DNA of 45,554 nt from Candidatus Heimdallarchaeota archaeon (GTDB lineage Archaea; Asgardarchaeota; Heimdallarchaeia; Heimdallarchaeales; Heimdallarchaeaceae). Shown in pieces: positions 7,737 to 15,735 of the stretch (position 1 is its first letter; each line of letters opens with the position of its first letter). A program made the translations under genes and the position numbers. The DNA lies in assembly GCA_023136245.1 (NCBI GenBank), contig JAGLRO010000046.1, positions 1 to 45,554 on the forward strand, read 5' to 3'. The notes beneath the pieces are model-generated. The model ran no database searches. It had not been told where the DNA came from and was given only the letters and a program-made list of their open reading frames with translations.

Positions 7737-8423
7737 ATGAATGTCGAGGATATTTTGGCTGAATTTGAACAATATAGCAATCCAAAAAACATCGAGGGTA
7801 TGCAAAGATTTGGGATTGATCCAGAAAAAGTATATGGGATTAAAATTCCTATTCTTCGTAAAATGGCAAAAAAAATCAAAAAAAATCATGAATTAGCACA
7901 AGAGCTTTGGGAATTAGGTTATAGAGAATCAATGATTCTTGCATCAATGATTGACGATCCTTCTCAAGTTTCTTCAAACCAAATGAATGAATGGATATTA
8001 TCACCTTATTTTTCGTATTGGGAAATTGTTGACCAGACTTGTATGAATTTGTTTTATCTAACTGATTTTGCTTTTGAAAAACCAGTCGAGTGGAGTAAGA
8101 GAGATGAGGAATTTGTGAAAAGAGCAGCCTTTTCCCTAATAGCAGTCTTAGCATGGAAAGACAAGAATGCTGTTGATAAGGAATTTATAGAATTTTTACA
8201 AATTATCAAAAGAGAATCAACAGATGAAAGAAATGATGTGAAAAAAGCAGTAAATTGGGCATTAAGACAAATTGGTAAACGAAACTTATTACTAAATTCT
8301 AAAGCTCTTGAAATTGCGAGAGAAATTCAAAACATAAATTCTAAAAGTGCTAAATGGATTTCAAGAAATGCTATTAACGAACTGGAAAGTGAAGCTGTAC
8401 TTAATAGATTAAACGATAAGTAG
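7737..8423 (+). CDS. DNA alkylation repair protein (AlkD-like HEAT-repeat)
   Basis: A protein of about 228 residues, all helical, of the AlkD/AlkC family of HEAT-repeat DNA glycosylases. YGIKIPILRKMAKKIKKNH, ELWELGYRESMILASMIDD, WEIVDQTCMNLF and VKKAVNWALRQIGKRN match the family helices. VDQTC is the usual site of the catalytic Asp, and WALRQIGKRN is a hallmark of the C-terminal repeats. It probably excises N3/N7-alkyl purines without flipping the base, as known for AlkD. I chose the ATG at 7737; a TTG 54 bases upstream would add an unconserved leader. Confidence 0.85.
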   Translation: MNVEDILAEFEQYSNPKNIEGMQRFGIDPEKVYGIKIPILRKMAKKIKKNHELAQELWELGYRESMILASMIDDPSQVSSNQMNEWILSPYFSYWEIVDQTCMNLFYLTDFAFEKPVEWSKRDEEFVKRAAFSLIAVLAWKDKNAVDKEFIEFLQIIKRESTDERNDVKKAVNWALRQIGKRNLLLNSKALEIAREIQNINSKSAKWISRNAINELESEAVLNRLNDK

Positions 8424-8448
8424 AAAGTCAGAAAAGAAATATGAAGGT

Positions 8449-9063
8449 TTATTTTTCTCCTTTCATTATTTTTTTAGTTGTCTCTTTTATATCATTAAGT
8501 TCCATAATCTTTTCTTCTAGAACATTAATTAGTTGTTCATTATCAAATGCTTCTAATCTTCCTCCACAGTGTTCGCATTCAAAATTATTATCCATTGCTT
8601 CTTGGAAAGTTACTCTTGGACATTCAGGATTATTACAGGTAAAGAACATATTAGATTTTTCATATTCTAATCTATTTTGTAATTTATCCAGAACTTCTTC
8701 TTGTTTCTTTTCTACAAATACATCAATTCTCTCTGGATGTAATGTCCAAAAGTATACAAACCAACCTGTAGATTTATCTCTTATTCTTCTAAATGTAGCA
8801 AGTTGTAAATCATATAATTTGTATAATGATTTTCTGACTTGATTCAAACGCATATCCAGTTTTTCAGATATTTCTTCATCTGTTGTTTCTTCATCTGCAT
8901 TTAGTAAAACCAGAGTTACTTGCTTTACCTCTTCTCCTGCAATGTCATCCACAACTTCTATAAGCGTTTGTCTTTGTCTTTCAGAAATGTCAATTTTTGA
9001 TGCAATTTTCGAAGAACTGACATCATCATTTTTTTCTTTGCCATTAACTCCTTCTTTAGACAT
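8449..9063 (-). CDS. tfe: Transcription initiation factor E alpha subunit (TFE)
   Basis: A 204-residue archaeal TFE-alpha, which helps open the promoter with TBP, TFB and RNA polymerase. A low-complexity N-terminal extension of about 25 residues precedes the winged helix (about 28-110, with TDEEISEKLDMRLNQVRKSL and GWFVYFWTLHPERID). A coiled linker comes next, and then a zinc ribbon with Cys143, Cys148, Cys163 and Cys166 (TCNNPECPR and FECEHCGG). A further C-terminal helix ends KKIMKGEK. It is convergent with the AlkD-like gene. No TFE-beta gene is seen in the window. Confidence 0.92.
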   Translation of the reverse strand: MSKEGVNGKEKNDDVSSSKIASKIDISERQRQTLIEVVDDIAGEEVKQVTLVLLNADEETTDEEISEKLDMRLNQVRKSLYKLYDLQLATFRRIRDKSTGWFVYFWTLHPERIDVFVEKKQEEVLDKLQNRLEYEKSNMFFTCNNPECPRVTFQEAMDNNFECEHCGGRLEAFDNEQLINVLEEKIMELNDIKETTKKIMKGEK

Positions 9064-9201
9064 GTATGACTTCCCACAAAAGCGATAATTTTTAACAAAA
9101 TATTATGTATTTAAACCTTCTTTAACTTTCTCTTTTGGTTGAAAACACAATTTAACTAAAAAAAGATAAAATAAATATAGTATTAAACAAATCTCTGCTT
9201 A

Positions 9202-10383
9202 ATGAGTTTGATAAAGCAAAAAACTGATCAAGCAATTGACGTTTTAAACGAATTAGATATTGATGTATGGTTGACCTATGTCCGAAAAACTTCCGAAATT
9301 CATGATCCTAGTTTATATTTTCTTTTAGAAGATTCATGGCTTACTTGGCAATCAGCTTTAATTATAAGTAAGGATGGTCAAAAAATAGCAATATGTGGAA
9401 GATATGACGTTCAAAACGTAGAATCTTCTGGAATTTATGATCAGGTTGTAGGTTATGATGAAAGTATAAAGCAAAGCTTAGTAGAGATTCTAAATGAACT
9501 TAAACCAAGAACCATTGCAATAAATTACTCTATGGATAATGTCGCAGCTGATGGCTTAACCCATGGAATGTGGTTGAGACTCAATAAAATTCTTGAGGAA
9601 ACTCAATACATTAACAAACTAATCTCATCAGAAAAGATTCTTGCAGCATTACGAGGAAGAAAGACTGATACTGAAATAGAGAGAATTAAAAAAGCAATAG
9701 CAATTAGCGAAGAAGGTCATAAGAAGGTTGGAAAAAATGCTAAACTAAGAATGTCTGAACGAGAGATAGAGAAAATACTACTAGATTTCACGAAGGAAAG
9801 TGGTGTTGAAGTGTCTTATCCTCCGTTAATACACGTAGGTCCTACCACAATAATCGGTCATGGTAGGGGATCTCCTGATATTAAAATCAGAAGAGGAGAT
9901 TTAATTAATGTTGATTATGGTGTTTTTTATAATGGTTATGCTTCCGATATACAAAGGTTAAATTATATTTTGCGAGAAGACGAGGATATCCCACCAAAAG
10001 AGGTTCTAAGAGCGTTTGAAACTGTTATTAACGCTATTTCTGCAGGAGCAGAGAAATTAAAACCAGGAATACAAGGCTTCGAGGTTGATTATGTAGCTAG
10101 AAAGAGAGTAACAGATGCTGGATATCCAGAGTTTATGCATGCTCTAGGGCATCAGATGGGTAGAAATGTTCATGATGGTGGTTGTTTGTTAGGACCAAAA
10201 TGGGAGAAATATGGAGAATCTCCATTATATCTAGTGGAAAAAAATCAGGTATTCACATTAGAACTTCATGTTTATGTTGAAAACCACGGATATTGTAGTG
10301 TTGAAGAAAATGTTATAGTTACGAAAACTGGATGTAAATTTCTCTCTGAAAGACAACTCGAGCTATCTCTAATAAAACTATGA
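9202..10383 (+). CDS. M24 family metallopeptidase (Xaa-Pro aminopeptidase/dipeptidase-like)
   Basis: A 393-residue protein with an N-terminal creatinase-like domain (about residues 1-140) and a C-terminal pita-bread peptidase domain. Metal ligands are visible as Asp238 and Asp249 (NVDYGVFYNGYASDIQR), a histidine in HALGHQMGRNVHDGG, a glutamate in FTLELHVYV and a final glutamate in SVEENVIVTKTG. It likely cleaves peptides at proline, as known for the family, and is cytosolic because there is no signal peptide. It starts with ATG 139 bases from the divergent TFE gene. Members with altered specificity exist, so the substrate is uncertain. Confidence 0.88.
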   Translation: MSLIKQKTDQAIDVLNELDIDVWLTYVRKTSEIHDPSLYFLLEDSWLTWQSALIISKDGQKIAICGRYDVQNVESSGIYDQVVGYDESIKQSLVEILNELKPRTIAINYSMDNVAADGLTHGMWLRLNKILEETQYINKLISSEKILAALRGRKTDTEIERIKKAIAISEEGHKKVGKNAKLRMSEREIEKILLDFTKESGVEVSYPPLIHVGPTTIIGHGRGSPDIKIRRGDLINVDYGVFYNGYASDIQRLNYILREDEDIPPKEVLRAFETVINAISAGAEKLKPGIQGFEVDYVARKRVTDAGYPEFMHALGHQMGRNVHDGGCLLGPKWEKYGESPLYLVEKNQVFTLELHVYVENHGYCSVEENVIVTKTGCKFLSERQLELSLIKL

Positions 10384-10421
10384 TTCAACATAGATATAAG
10401 TGTATGATTGTTTAAGGGCCA

Positions 10422-10706
10422 ATGAAAAGGAATTCTGTAGGTCTAATGATACTCATAGTAATTTTCTTAGTTGCTTTTTCTTAAGATTCAAAAACAAATA
10501 TAACTCTTATTCATGCAGATGACAATCCAGTGGAGACTTATGCACTACTTTTTGACCAGTTTCCTGTCATAGTTGACAATGAAACAATGTGTTCTGCTCT
10601 AGATATAAAAGCGAGTCTTCTAGATTTAGGATGGCAAGAAGAAAATATCAGTTTGTTTTTAGGCGATGAAAATCTTACTATTTTCGATGGAATGAGCTTT
10701 TCTTGA
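10422..10706 (+). pseudogene. Broken secreted-protein gene, possibly caspase/gingipain-like
   Basis: From ATG 10422 the frame encodes a signal-peptide-like MKRNSVGLMILIVIFLVAFS, then an in-frame TAA at 10482-10484. The frame continues with DSKTNITLIHADDNPVETYA, a hydrophobic strand, then LLDLGWQEENISLFLGDENL, and stops at TGA 10704-10706. The pattern of a leader, then YALLF, then LGWQEENISLFLGDE resembles the start of secreted caspase-like (C14/C25 type) proteins of archaea. The catalytic region is absent. The last 48 bases run into the opposite-strand membrane protease gene. I read it as a decayed fragment. The caspase link is a weak inference from a short stretch. Confidence 0.55.
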
Positions 10707-11402
10707 GGAATAAGGAATCCAAATGAATATTGTGAATAGTACTACAACCATTGTAATAAAAAGAAATGCAAGTTCTAGAGACCAATAATACAGTATAATG
10801 TTTGAAACCAACAATTCACTAAAGAATACATTCTCCCAAAGCGGTATAAGGAAATCTATCGTAAAATGAAGAACTATTGCAAGGTATAATCCTAATTTCC
10901 AAGGCCACTTCTCATAAATAGATGAGAATACGATGAATGACATAGCTATATGGAAAAAAGAAACAATCAGTCTCTCAACTAGAAAAAGAGAAGCCAAAGT
11001 CCAAGGAATAAAATCTTCAGTAAGTCCAGGCAAGACAATAAAGAAGAATAAATATGCAATTTCAGCCGATGTCCAGCCAAGACCTAGTATTAAAGGTCCT
11101 TGTTTTTTATCCTTCTGAATAGGTTTATACAAAATTATTATTGTAAATCGTATAATTTCTTCAAATATACCAGCAAAAAGTGCAAAAAAGAAACCTTGTA
11201 GAAGAACATTTTGAATATTTCCAGCTACCAGATTTATTGGTAGCATTCTCAGTAATAATGCAATAATCCAACCAGCAGCTCCTAAAACAAAGATCCAAAA
11301 CAAATCATTCTTTTCAGTTGATTTACGGAATATTAGAAACAGAACAAATATTATTGTTATTAGAAGAATGCTTCCTAGAGTAGCTGATTGAATAATATTC
11401 AT
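10659..11402 (-). CDS. YhfC/CPBP-like glutamic intramembrane protease
   Basis: A 247-residue integral membrane protein with about seven or eight hydrophobic segments. Putative catalytic residues lie within membrane helices: GIFEEIIRF carries the EExxR pattern, ERLIVSFFHIAMS a histidine, and VLHFTIDFLIP a further His and Asp. These match the YhfC family of predicted membrane metallo- or glutamic proteases related to CPBP/Rce1. The substrate is unknown. The gene faces the broken secreted-protein gene and overlaps its end by 48 bases. Rce1-type enzymes cut prenylated proteins, but no CAAX motif is seen on the small GTPase encoded in this window. Confidence 0.7.
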   Translation of the reverse strand: MNIIQSATLGSILLITIIFVLFLIFRKSTEKNDLFWIFVLGAAGWIIALLLRMLPINLVAGNIQNVLLQGFFFALFAGIFEEIIRFTIIILYKPIQKDKKQGPLILGLGWTSAEIAYLFFFIVLPGLTEDFIPWTLASLFLVERLIVSFFHIAMSFIVFSSIYEKWPWKLGLYLAIVLHFTIDFLIPLWENVFFSELLVSNIILYYWSLELAFLFITMVVVLFTIFIWIPYSSRKAHSIENSKIFIA

Positions 11403-11529
11403 TGCGGATAGAAAATATAATATGGTAAAAAAGCTTGTGTATTTTCAATTATCTTTTATCAAATGAAAAGAAAAGATTAAAAAAGAAAGTGATGATAGCT
11501 CAAATGCTAGCTGTTAGCTTTCAATTTGT

Positions 11530-11653
11530 GCGGGGATAGCCAAGTGGCCAACGGCGTCCGGCTCAAGATTGGGATAATTTTCCTTGATAAAGGGGCTAGA
11601 TGAGCAACCGGATCCTTAGTGGTTCGGGAGTTCGAATCTCCCTCCCCGCACCA
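11530..11653 (+). tRNA. tRNA-Leu(CAA) with 39-base intron, CCA encoded
   Basis: The acceptor GCGGGGA pairs with TCCCCGC and the T arm is GGGAG TTCGAAT CTCCC. The anticodon stem TCCGG/CCGGA is interrupted by an intron after position 37. The anticodon CAA is at 11564-11566 and the intron runs from 11568 to 11606. Loop bases CTCA pair with intron TGAG, as in a bulge-helix-bulge, which is the EndA recognition motif. The variable arm is long (type II tRNA). The discriminator A is at 11650, and CCA is genomic at 11651-11653. Confidence 0.93.
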
Positions 11654-11731
11654 GTTTTTTATTTTCGCAGCAAATAATTGACTTTTCCCTTTTATCAAAA
11701 AACATTTAAATTCCCTCTTTTTGCTTCAATC

Positions 11732-11917
11732 ATGTCAAAAGTACCATTTCCAACAACTAAATTTCTGAGGGTTAAGTGCTCTGGTTGTAATAATGAGCAA
11801 ATTGTTTTTGATTCATCAAAGATTGTAGTTAAATGTAATGTATGTGGTTCAGATCTAGCTGAACCTAAAGGAGGAAAAGCTAAAATCTTGGGAGAAATCC
11901 TTGAAGTACTCTCATAA
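11732..11917 (+). CDS. rps27e: Ribosomal protein eS27
   Basis: A 61-residue small-subunit ribosomal protein with one zinc ribbon, CSGCNNEQ and later CNVCGSDL (two CxxC pairs), on the short archaeal scaffold KFLRVKC to GKAKILGEILEVL. The ATG at 11732 gives MSKVPFPTTKFLRVKC; the longer open frame back to 11678 starts in the AT-rich region after tRNA-Leu and is not coding. It is convergent with the GINS gene, separated by two bases. Confidence 0.93.
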   Translation: MSKVPFPTTKFLRVKCSGCNNEQIVFDSSKIVVKCNVCGSDLAEPKGGKAKILGEILEVLS

Positions 11918-11919
11918 TT

Positions 11920-12522
11920 TTAATCTTTATTAATTATTAATTCTATATTCTGTGCAATCTCTCTTCGTACTAAGCCTATTGCATTTTCTTTTGGTAATAA
12001 ACAAACATCTTCTGGTTCAAAAGGACCATAAGTTTGACCATCTAGACCATGAATTTTCTCTTTTGTGCTTTTGATGAATTTTACAGCTACGTATTCAATA
12101 TCCTCGTCCTCAGCATCATCTATATCCTCACCTATAATTGTTGCAACATCTGTATACGCTACATCCTTTGGTGAAAAAACTTCTTTTCGGTAAATATCAT
12201 GTATCTTGTTTATTCTTTCATAAAATGCATGTTCTTCTCTAGCTAAATTTATATTTATTTCCTCCCTATTCAAAACTACCTTAATTATCTTAGCAGTTCT
12301 TATTTTCAATAAGTCATTGATAACATATCTAATCCTTTTTACTCTTGTTTCAAGCATTTTCTTAATTAGAGGATTTATCTCTTCTTTTGATCTTACTGTT
12401 CTTCTTTTCAAGAAATCTCTCATAGCTCCATAAAATGCTTCATCCATTGGAGTTAATTCTTCCTTTTCCCTTTCCTCTTTCCATTTATCCTCTATTTTGT
12501 CAAACAATATTTTTCCCCACAT
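11920..12522 (-). CDS. GINS complex subunit (Gins15/Gins51-type)
   Basis: A 200-residue GINS protein, part of the archaeal CMG helicase. The A domain is helical (MDEAFYGAMRDFLKRRTV, LETRVKRIRYVINDLLKIRT). The small beta B domain is at the C terminus (YVAVKFIKSTKE, YGPFEPEDVCLLPKENAIGL). That A-then-B order is the Gins15/51 (Sld5/Psf1-like) type. An acidic stretch DDAEDEDIE lies between them. It sits 44 bases downstream of the PCNA gene on the same strand, so clamp and helicase factor are probably co-expressed. Confidence 0.88.
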   Translation of the reverse strand: MWGKILFDKIEDKWKEEREKEELTPMDEAFYGAMRDFLKRRTVRSKEEINPLIKKMLETRVKRIRYVINDLLKIRTAKIIKVVLNREEININLAREEHAFYERINKIHDIYRKEVFSPKDVAYTDVATIIGEDIDDAEDEDIEYVAVKFIKSTKEKIHGLDGQTYGPFEPEDVCLLPKENAIGLVRREIAQNIELIINKD

Positions 12523-12566
12523 TAACTATAACAATAAATGGCTTCTCCCCCTTGTACCACTTAAGA

Positions 12567-13358
12567 TTAGTCGATTTCTTCGGATTCTTCTATTCTTGGA
12601 GCTACGAAGTATATAAGATGGCCTTTATCTTCCAATTCGTAAATGATCCTTATGGGTTGTTCTTGATTGAATGAAAGTTTGACATAGTCTGAAGATCTTA
12701 TTCCCTTAAGAAAATTCATAAGAAAATCTAGAGAATAGACAGCTTCTGATTCTTCAGCTACTTGAAAAGCTTCTGTTTCCATTTCTTCACTTTGAGGTTC
12801 AATAAAGGTTTCCATTGCTTTTGTATCACTTTCTGCACTGAAAAATATACCATCCTCTTTTGCTCTTATTCTTAAATAGTCACTAACCATTTCTGCATCT
12901 TTGAGTACTTGTTGAATGAAAGACGCTTTTACCTCAAAATTTGTGTCAAAATCAATATGAATTGAATCTGGAATATTACCTTCTTCAGGTATATCTATCA
13001 AGGATAATGAAAACTTTCTAATCTGATTCTTCCCTGCAAATTCGATAACAAATCTCTTGGTTTCATTATCTAAAGCCATCTTAAGACTTTCATCTGCTTT
13101 AGCTGTTTTTAGAATGGTATTTAGTGTTTCCAAACTTAAACCCACAATAGCAGTATCATCAACTTTGTATTTCTTCACATCGAATGCTTCTTTTTTCAAG
13201 AAGAAATCTATCATAGAAATTCGTGTAGCATCAAACGCTTTTATTCTGATACCATCTTCTGCAACATTTATACTGCTTTCTGCAACAATAGAACTTATAA
13301 TTGAACTAATATTTGCCATCAATTTGGCATCTTCTAATACCATTTCAAAAGTCATCAT
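12567..13358 (-). CDS. pcn: DNA polymerase sliding clamp (PCNA)
   Basis: A 263-residue PCNA with two repeated clamp domains. Recognisable parts are FEMVLEDAKLMANISSIISS at the N terminus, DGIRIKAFDATRISMIDFFL, the interdomain linker near LSLIDIPEEGN, and the C-terminal GHLIYFVAPRIEESEEID carrying the hydrophobic partner-docking segment. Its partners bind through PIP motifs. Two proteins in this window end in an identical PIP motif (the DUF2797 protein at 27445 and the uracil-DNA glycosylase at 35287). A GGGGA lies just before the ATG. The C terminus is slightly longer and more acidic than usual. Confidence 0.95.
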   Translation of the reverse strand: MMTFEMVLEDAKLMANISSIISSIVAESSINVAEDGIRIKAFDATRISMIDFFLKKEAFDVKKYKVDDTAIVGLSLETLNTILKTAKADESLKMALDNETKRFVIEFAGKNQIRKFSLSLIDIPEEGNIPDSIHIDFDTNFEVKASFIQQVLKDAEMVSDYLRIRAKEDGIFFSAESDTKAMETFIEPQSEEMETEAFQVAEESEAVYSLDFLMNFLKGIRSSDYVKLSFNQEQPIRIIYELEDKGHLIYFVAPRIEESEEID

Positions 13359-13470
13359 AATTCCCCTTTTTTTTCCATACTTACTAGAATTTTAATTGCT
13401 TTTTTTAATGTATTGTTCTTTTTTACTTTTTTAATATTTCAATATATAAGGAAATCGTATATAGAATAAT

Positions 13471-13854
13471 TTATTCATCATCTTTTCGTAATGAAAACTC
13501 TAAATCTCTTATTTGGCGATAAGTTTCAAGATTGATATTTGTTAAGTTTTGGATAATAGCAGCTTTTAGTAGTTTTTCTGGCTCAAATTCAAGATAACCT
13601 AGTACTCTAACTTGATCACCTTCTTCTGGTTTTTCAAAAATAACATCAGTGAAAGATACAGACAATTGTTCGGTTCCATCTTCAATAATAAATGAATCTT
13701 TAGATGAATTCACTACTGTTCCTACAATCTTATATCTACCAGGAGTTGCGATATCAGCGATATTTGTTTCGATGAATGGTTGAGTACGAGAAAATTTTTG
13801 TTTTTCAGAATTATTATCATCTGATTTATTGTCACTCATGATTCTTTCTTCCAT
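13471..13854 (-). CDS. Small OB-fold nucleic-acid-binding protein (RPA-like)
   Basis: A 127-residue protein with a low-complexity N terminus (DNKSDDNNSEKQ) and a single OB-fold from about residue 38: GRYKIVGTVVNSSKDSFIIE, LSVSFTDVIF, GDQVRVLGYLEFEP. The C-terminal tail is helical. It resembles small RPA- or tRNA-anticodon-type OB proteins, but I cannot name a family. The ATG directly follows the TFS stop codon, and PCNA and GINS lie downstream on the same strand. The setting suggests a single-stranded DNA-binding role in replication or transcription; that is inference. A start at 13839 is also possible. Confidence 0.65.
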   Translation of the reverse strand: MEERIMSDNKSDDNNSEKQKFSRTQPFIETNIADIATPGRYKIVGTVVNSSKDSFIIEDGTEQLSVSFTDVIFEKPEEGDQVRVLGYLEFEPEKLLKAAIIQNLTNINLETYRQIRDLEFSLRKDDE

Positions 13855-14208
13855 TTAGTCATATTCTCTCCAAGTATCACTACAAACTGTACATCTAAAG
13901 AATCTTGTTGGAGATTCATCTGCACTTCTTGTTTGTACCATCCAAAAGCTTACTTTTTGATTTTTCTCGCATTTTGTGCAGTATAAATCTTTTGTTGGTT
14001 TAGTAGTATCAACATCACTACCATCCATTACAATAGTTAGCTCTTTTGTTAAATCATGGCTAATTTCTTCTGTAAATGTTACGTTTTCATTTTCTTCTAA
14101 GTCTCTCTTGTAACCACATTTCAAGCAAATCAAAATCTGATTACCTGATTTGTTTTTGTCAGTTTGTAATAATTTTCCACAATCAGGACAGAAATCCACA
14201 GTATTCAC
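13855..14208 (-). CDS. tfs: Transcription factor S (TFS/TFIIS-like)
   Basis: A 117-residue RNA-cleavage factor that rescues backtracked RNA polymerase. It has an N-terminal zinc ribbon (CPDCGKLL and CLKCGY) and a C-terminal TFIIS ribbon (CTKCEKNQKVSFWMVQTRSA, FFRCTVCSDTWREY). The RSADESP loop holds the acidic pair (Asp-Glu) that completes the polymerase active site, so the protein should be active rather than an inhibitory paralogue. It heads a close-packed run with the OB-fold protein, followed by PCNA and GINS. Confidence 0.93.
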   Translation of the reverse strand: MNTVDFCPDCGKLLQTDKNKSGNQILICLKCGYKRDLEENENVTFTEEISHDLTKELTIVMDGSDVDTTKPTKDLYCTKCEKNQKVSFWMVQTRSADESPTRFFRCTVCSDTWREYD

Positions 14209-14332
14209 CTTTTCTTTTTTAAGAGAACATTAAATTATTGATTATTATCAGTTCTTTTACTCTCATAGAAAAATGTTTTTGAATTTGTCTATATTTGTTA
14301 CGCAAAATCAATAACTAAAATGGTGAATAGTT

Positions 14333-14848
14333 TTGGCAACATGTGAAATGTGCGGTCGAGAAATCTATTCAAGACCAATTACAATAGAAATTGAGGGAGC
14401 AGAACTCTCGGTATGTCCTTCTTGTTCCAAGCATGGTAAAAAGGTTATTCAACCAAAATCAAGGAAACCTAGAACAAGTGTAGGATCGTATCCTCAACAA
14501 AGAGATTCCTCTTCTAGGTCTACATCAACCAGAGCACCTAGACAAGTTGAAAGAGTTGGTGAATTGGTTACTAATTATTTTGAGAAAATCAGATTAGCAA
14601 GACAAAAGATGAAAATATCACAAAAGGAAGTAGCAATTCAAACTAAAATCTCAACTTCTGAACTTCAAAGTATAGAAACAGGTAAGATACGACCATCAGA
14701 TAAGATTATAGGGATTCTTGAGAAATTCTATAACATCAAGTTAACCGAAGAAATACAATCATATAGACCTAAGGATCAGAAAAAAGGATCTTCTTTTCAG
14801 ACTCTTGGGGACATAGTTGTAATAAAAAAGAAGGATGAAGAAGAATAA
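14333..14848 (+). CDS. mbf1: Multiprotein bridging factor 1 (MBF1)
   Basis: A 171-residue archaeal MBF1. The N-terminal zinc ribbon has CEMCGREI and CPSCSKHG. A basic, serine-rich linker runs over residues 45-75, and a Cro-type helix-turn-helix covers about residues 80-140 (RLARQKMKISQKEVAIQTKI, LQSIETGKIRPSDKIIGILE). MBF1 is conserved across archaea and eukaryotes and associates with the ribosome and transcription machinery. The start appears to be TTG at 14333; the nearest upstream ATG is out of frame. It is convergent with the eL38 gene, 8 bases apart. Confidence 0.92.
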   Translation: MATCEMCGREIYSRPITIEIEGAELSVCPSCSKHGKKVIQPKSRKPRTSVGSYPQQRDSSSRSTSTRAPRQVERVGELVTNYFEKIRLARQKMKISQKEVAIQTKISTSELQSIETGKIRPSDKIIGILEKFYNIKLTEEIQSYRPKDQKKGSSFQTLGDIVVIKKKDEEE

Positions 14849-14856
14849 TTATTCAC

Positions 14857-15069
14857 TTATGAAAATGAAACAACATTTAAACGTGAAGAGAGTTCACTAA
14901 TCAAAGATTCCGCCTCTTTCAATGGTAATTTTATTGTATAAAGTTGCTTCTTAGTTCTAAATTTCAGCTTAATTACATCTTTGCTTCTTTTTGCTCTTAG
15001 CTCTCCCCCTTGGTCTATTGTCAATTGAATTATTTCATCCAATTGATCTTTAGTTATTTCACTAGGCAT
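14857..15069 (-). CDS. rpl38e: Ribosomal protein eL38
   Basis: A 70-residue basic protein beginning MPSEITKDQLDEIIQLTIDQ and containing KDVIKLKFRTKKQLYTIKLP before a C-terminal helix. This matches the eL38 pattern of an N-terminal helix, KIKFK(V/T)R, YLYTL and a final helix. eL38 is shared by eukaryotes, Asgard archaea and parts of the TACK group and is missing from most Euryarchaeota, so it helps place the organism. The family is short and the match is by pattern, not alignment. Confidence 0.8.
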   Translation of the reverse strand: MPSEITKDQLDEIIQLTIDQGGELRAKRSKDVIKLKFRTKKQLYTIKLPLKEAESLISELSSRLNVVSFS

Positions 15070-15179
15070 TTGCAGTCACTAATTCTCTCAAAATTTTAAT
15101 TAAAAAAGTTTTGATTAGTGGTTTTTCGTATTTAACAATAAACTGAAAAAGTAGATATCACCTAAAATGTCATAAGAGA

Positions 15180-15701
15180 ATGGTTTCCTTGAATATTCCT
15201 ACGAAAGAAGAATGTATCATTATTTTAAACAGATACAAAACTTCTCCTATAGTGATTAAACATTGTATAATAGTAACACAAATTGCTGAAGATTTTTGTA
15301 ACCAAATCCCAAGTGTCGATAAAAATCTCGTTGTTGCAGGAGCTATGTTACACGATATTGGTCGTTCTGTGACTCATTCGATTCTTCATGCAGTTGAAGG
15401 AGTTCAGATTCTAGAAAAAGAAAATATTAATCAAAGAGTCTTAGAAATTGTGAAAAAACATATTGGTACTGGAATAACAAAAGAAGAAGCTAATAACCTC
15501 GGATTACCAGCTGATGATTACTTCCCACGCACTGCTGAAGAAATACTAGTATCTTATTCAGATAATTTGACGTGTGGAAAACATCAATGTTCCTTTGAAG
15601 AAACTTTGAAAAACTTCACCAATGAATTTGGTGCTGATTCGCACGTTGTAAAAGGATTCTATAATCAAAGAGAGTTTGTAGAACAAAAAATTGGAAAATA
15701 A
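15180..15701 (+). CDS. HD-domain phosphohydrolase (TIGR00295-like)
   Basis: A 173-residue HDIG-type protein. Metal-binding residues are visible as HCIIVTQIAEDFC, AMLHDIGRSVTHS (the HD pair), HAVEGVQIL and KKHIGTG, with a later Asp in SYSDNLTCG. It belongs to the small archaeal HD proteins annotated as uncharacterised, TIGR00295-like. A nucleotide or phosphate ester substrate is likely from the fold, but which one is unknown. It is convergent with PAN, 34 bases apart. Confidence 0.78.
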   Translation: MVSLNIPTKEECIIILNRYKTSPIVIKHCIIVTQIAEDFCNQIPSVDKNLVVAGAMLHDIGRSVTHSILHAVEGVQILEKENINQRVLEIVKKHIGTGITKEEANNLGLPADDYFPRTAEEILVSYSDNLTCGKHQCSFEETLKNFTNEFGADSHVVKGFYNQREFVEQKIGK

Positions 15702-15735
15702 TGATAGAGTATAAAACCTGAGAGTATTGGACAAA

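Noticed and set aside
10482-10484. Stop-codon recoding in the broken secreted-protein gene
   Set aside because: The codon is TAA, which is not used for selenocysteine (TGA) or pyrrolysine (TAG), and the gene lacks a full domain afterwards.
11489-11528. GTGATGA, a box-C-like heptamer, just before tRNA-Leu
   Set aside because: No CTGA box D follows before the tRNA begins, so a C/D guide RNA is not supported.
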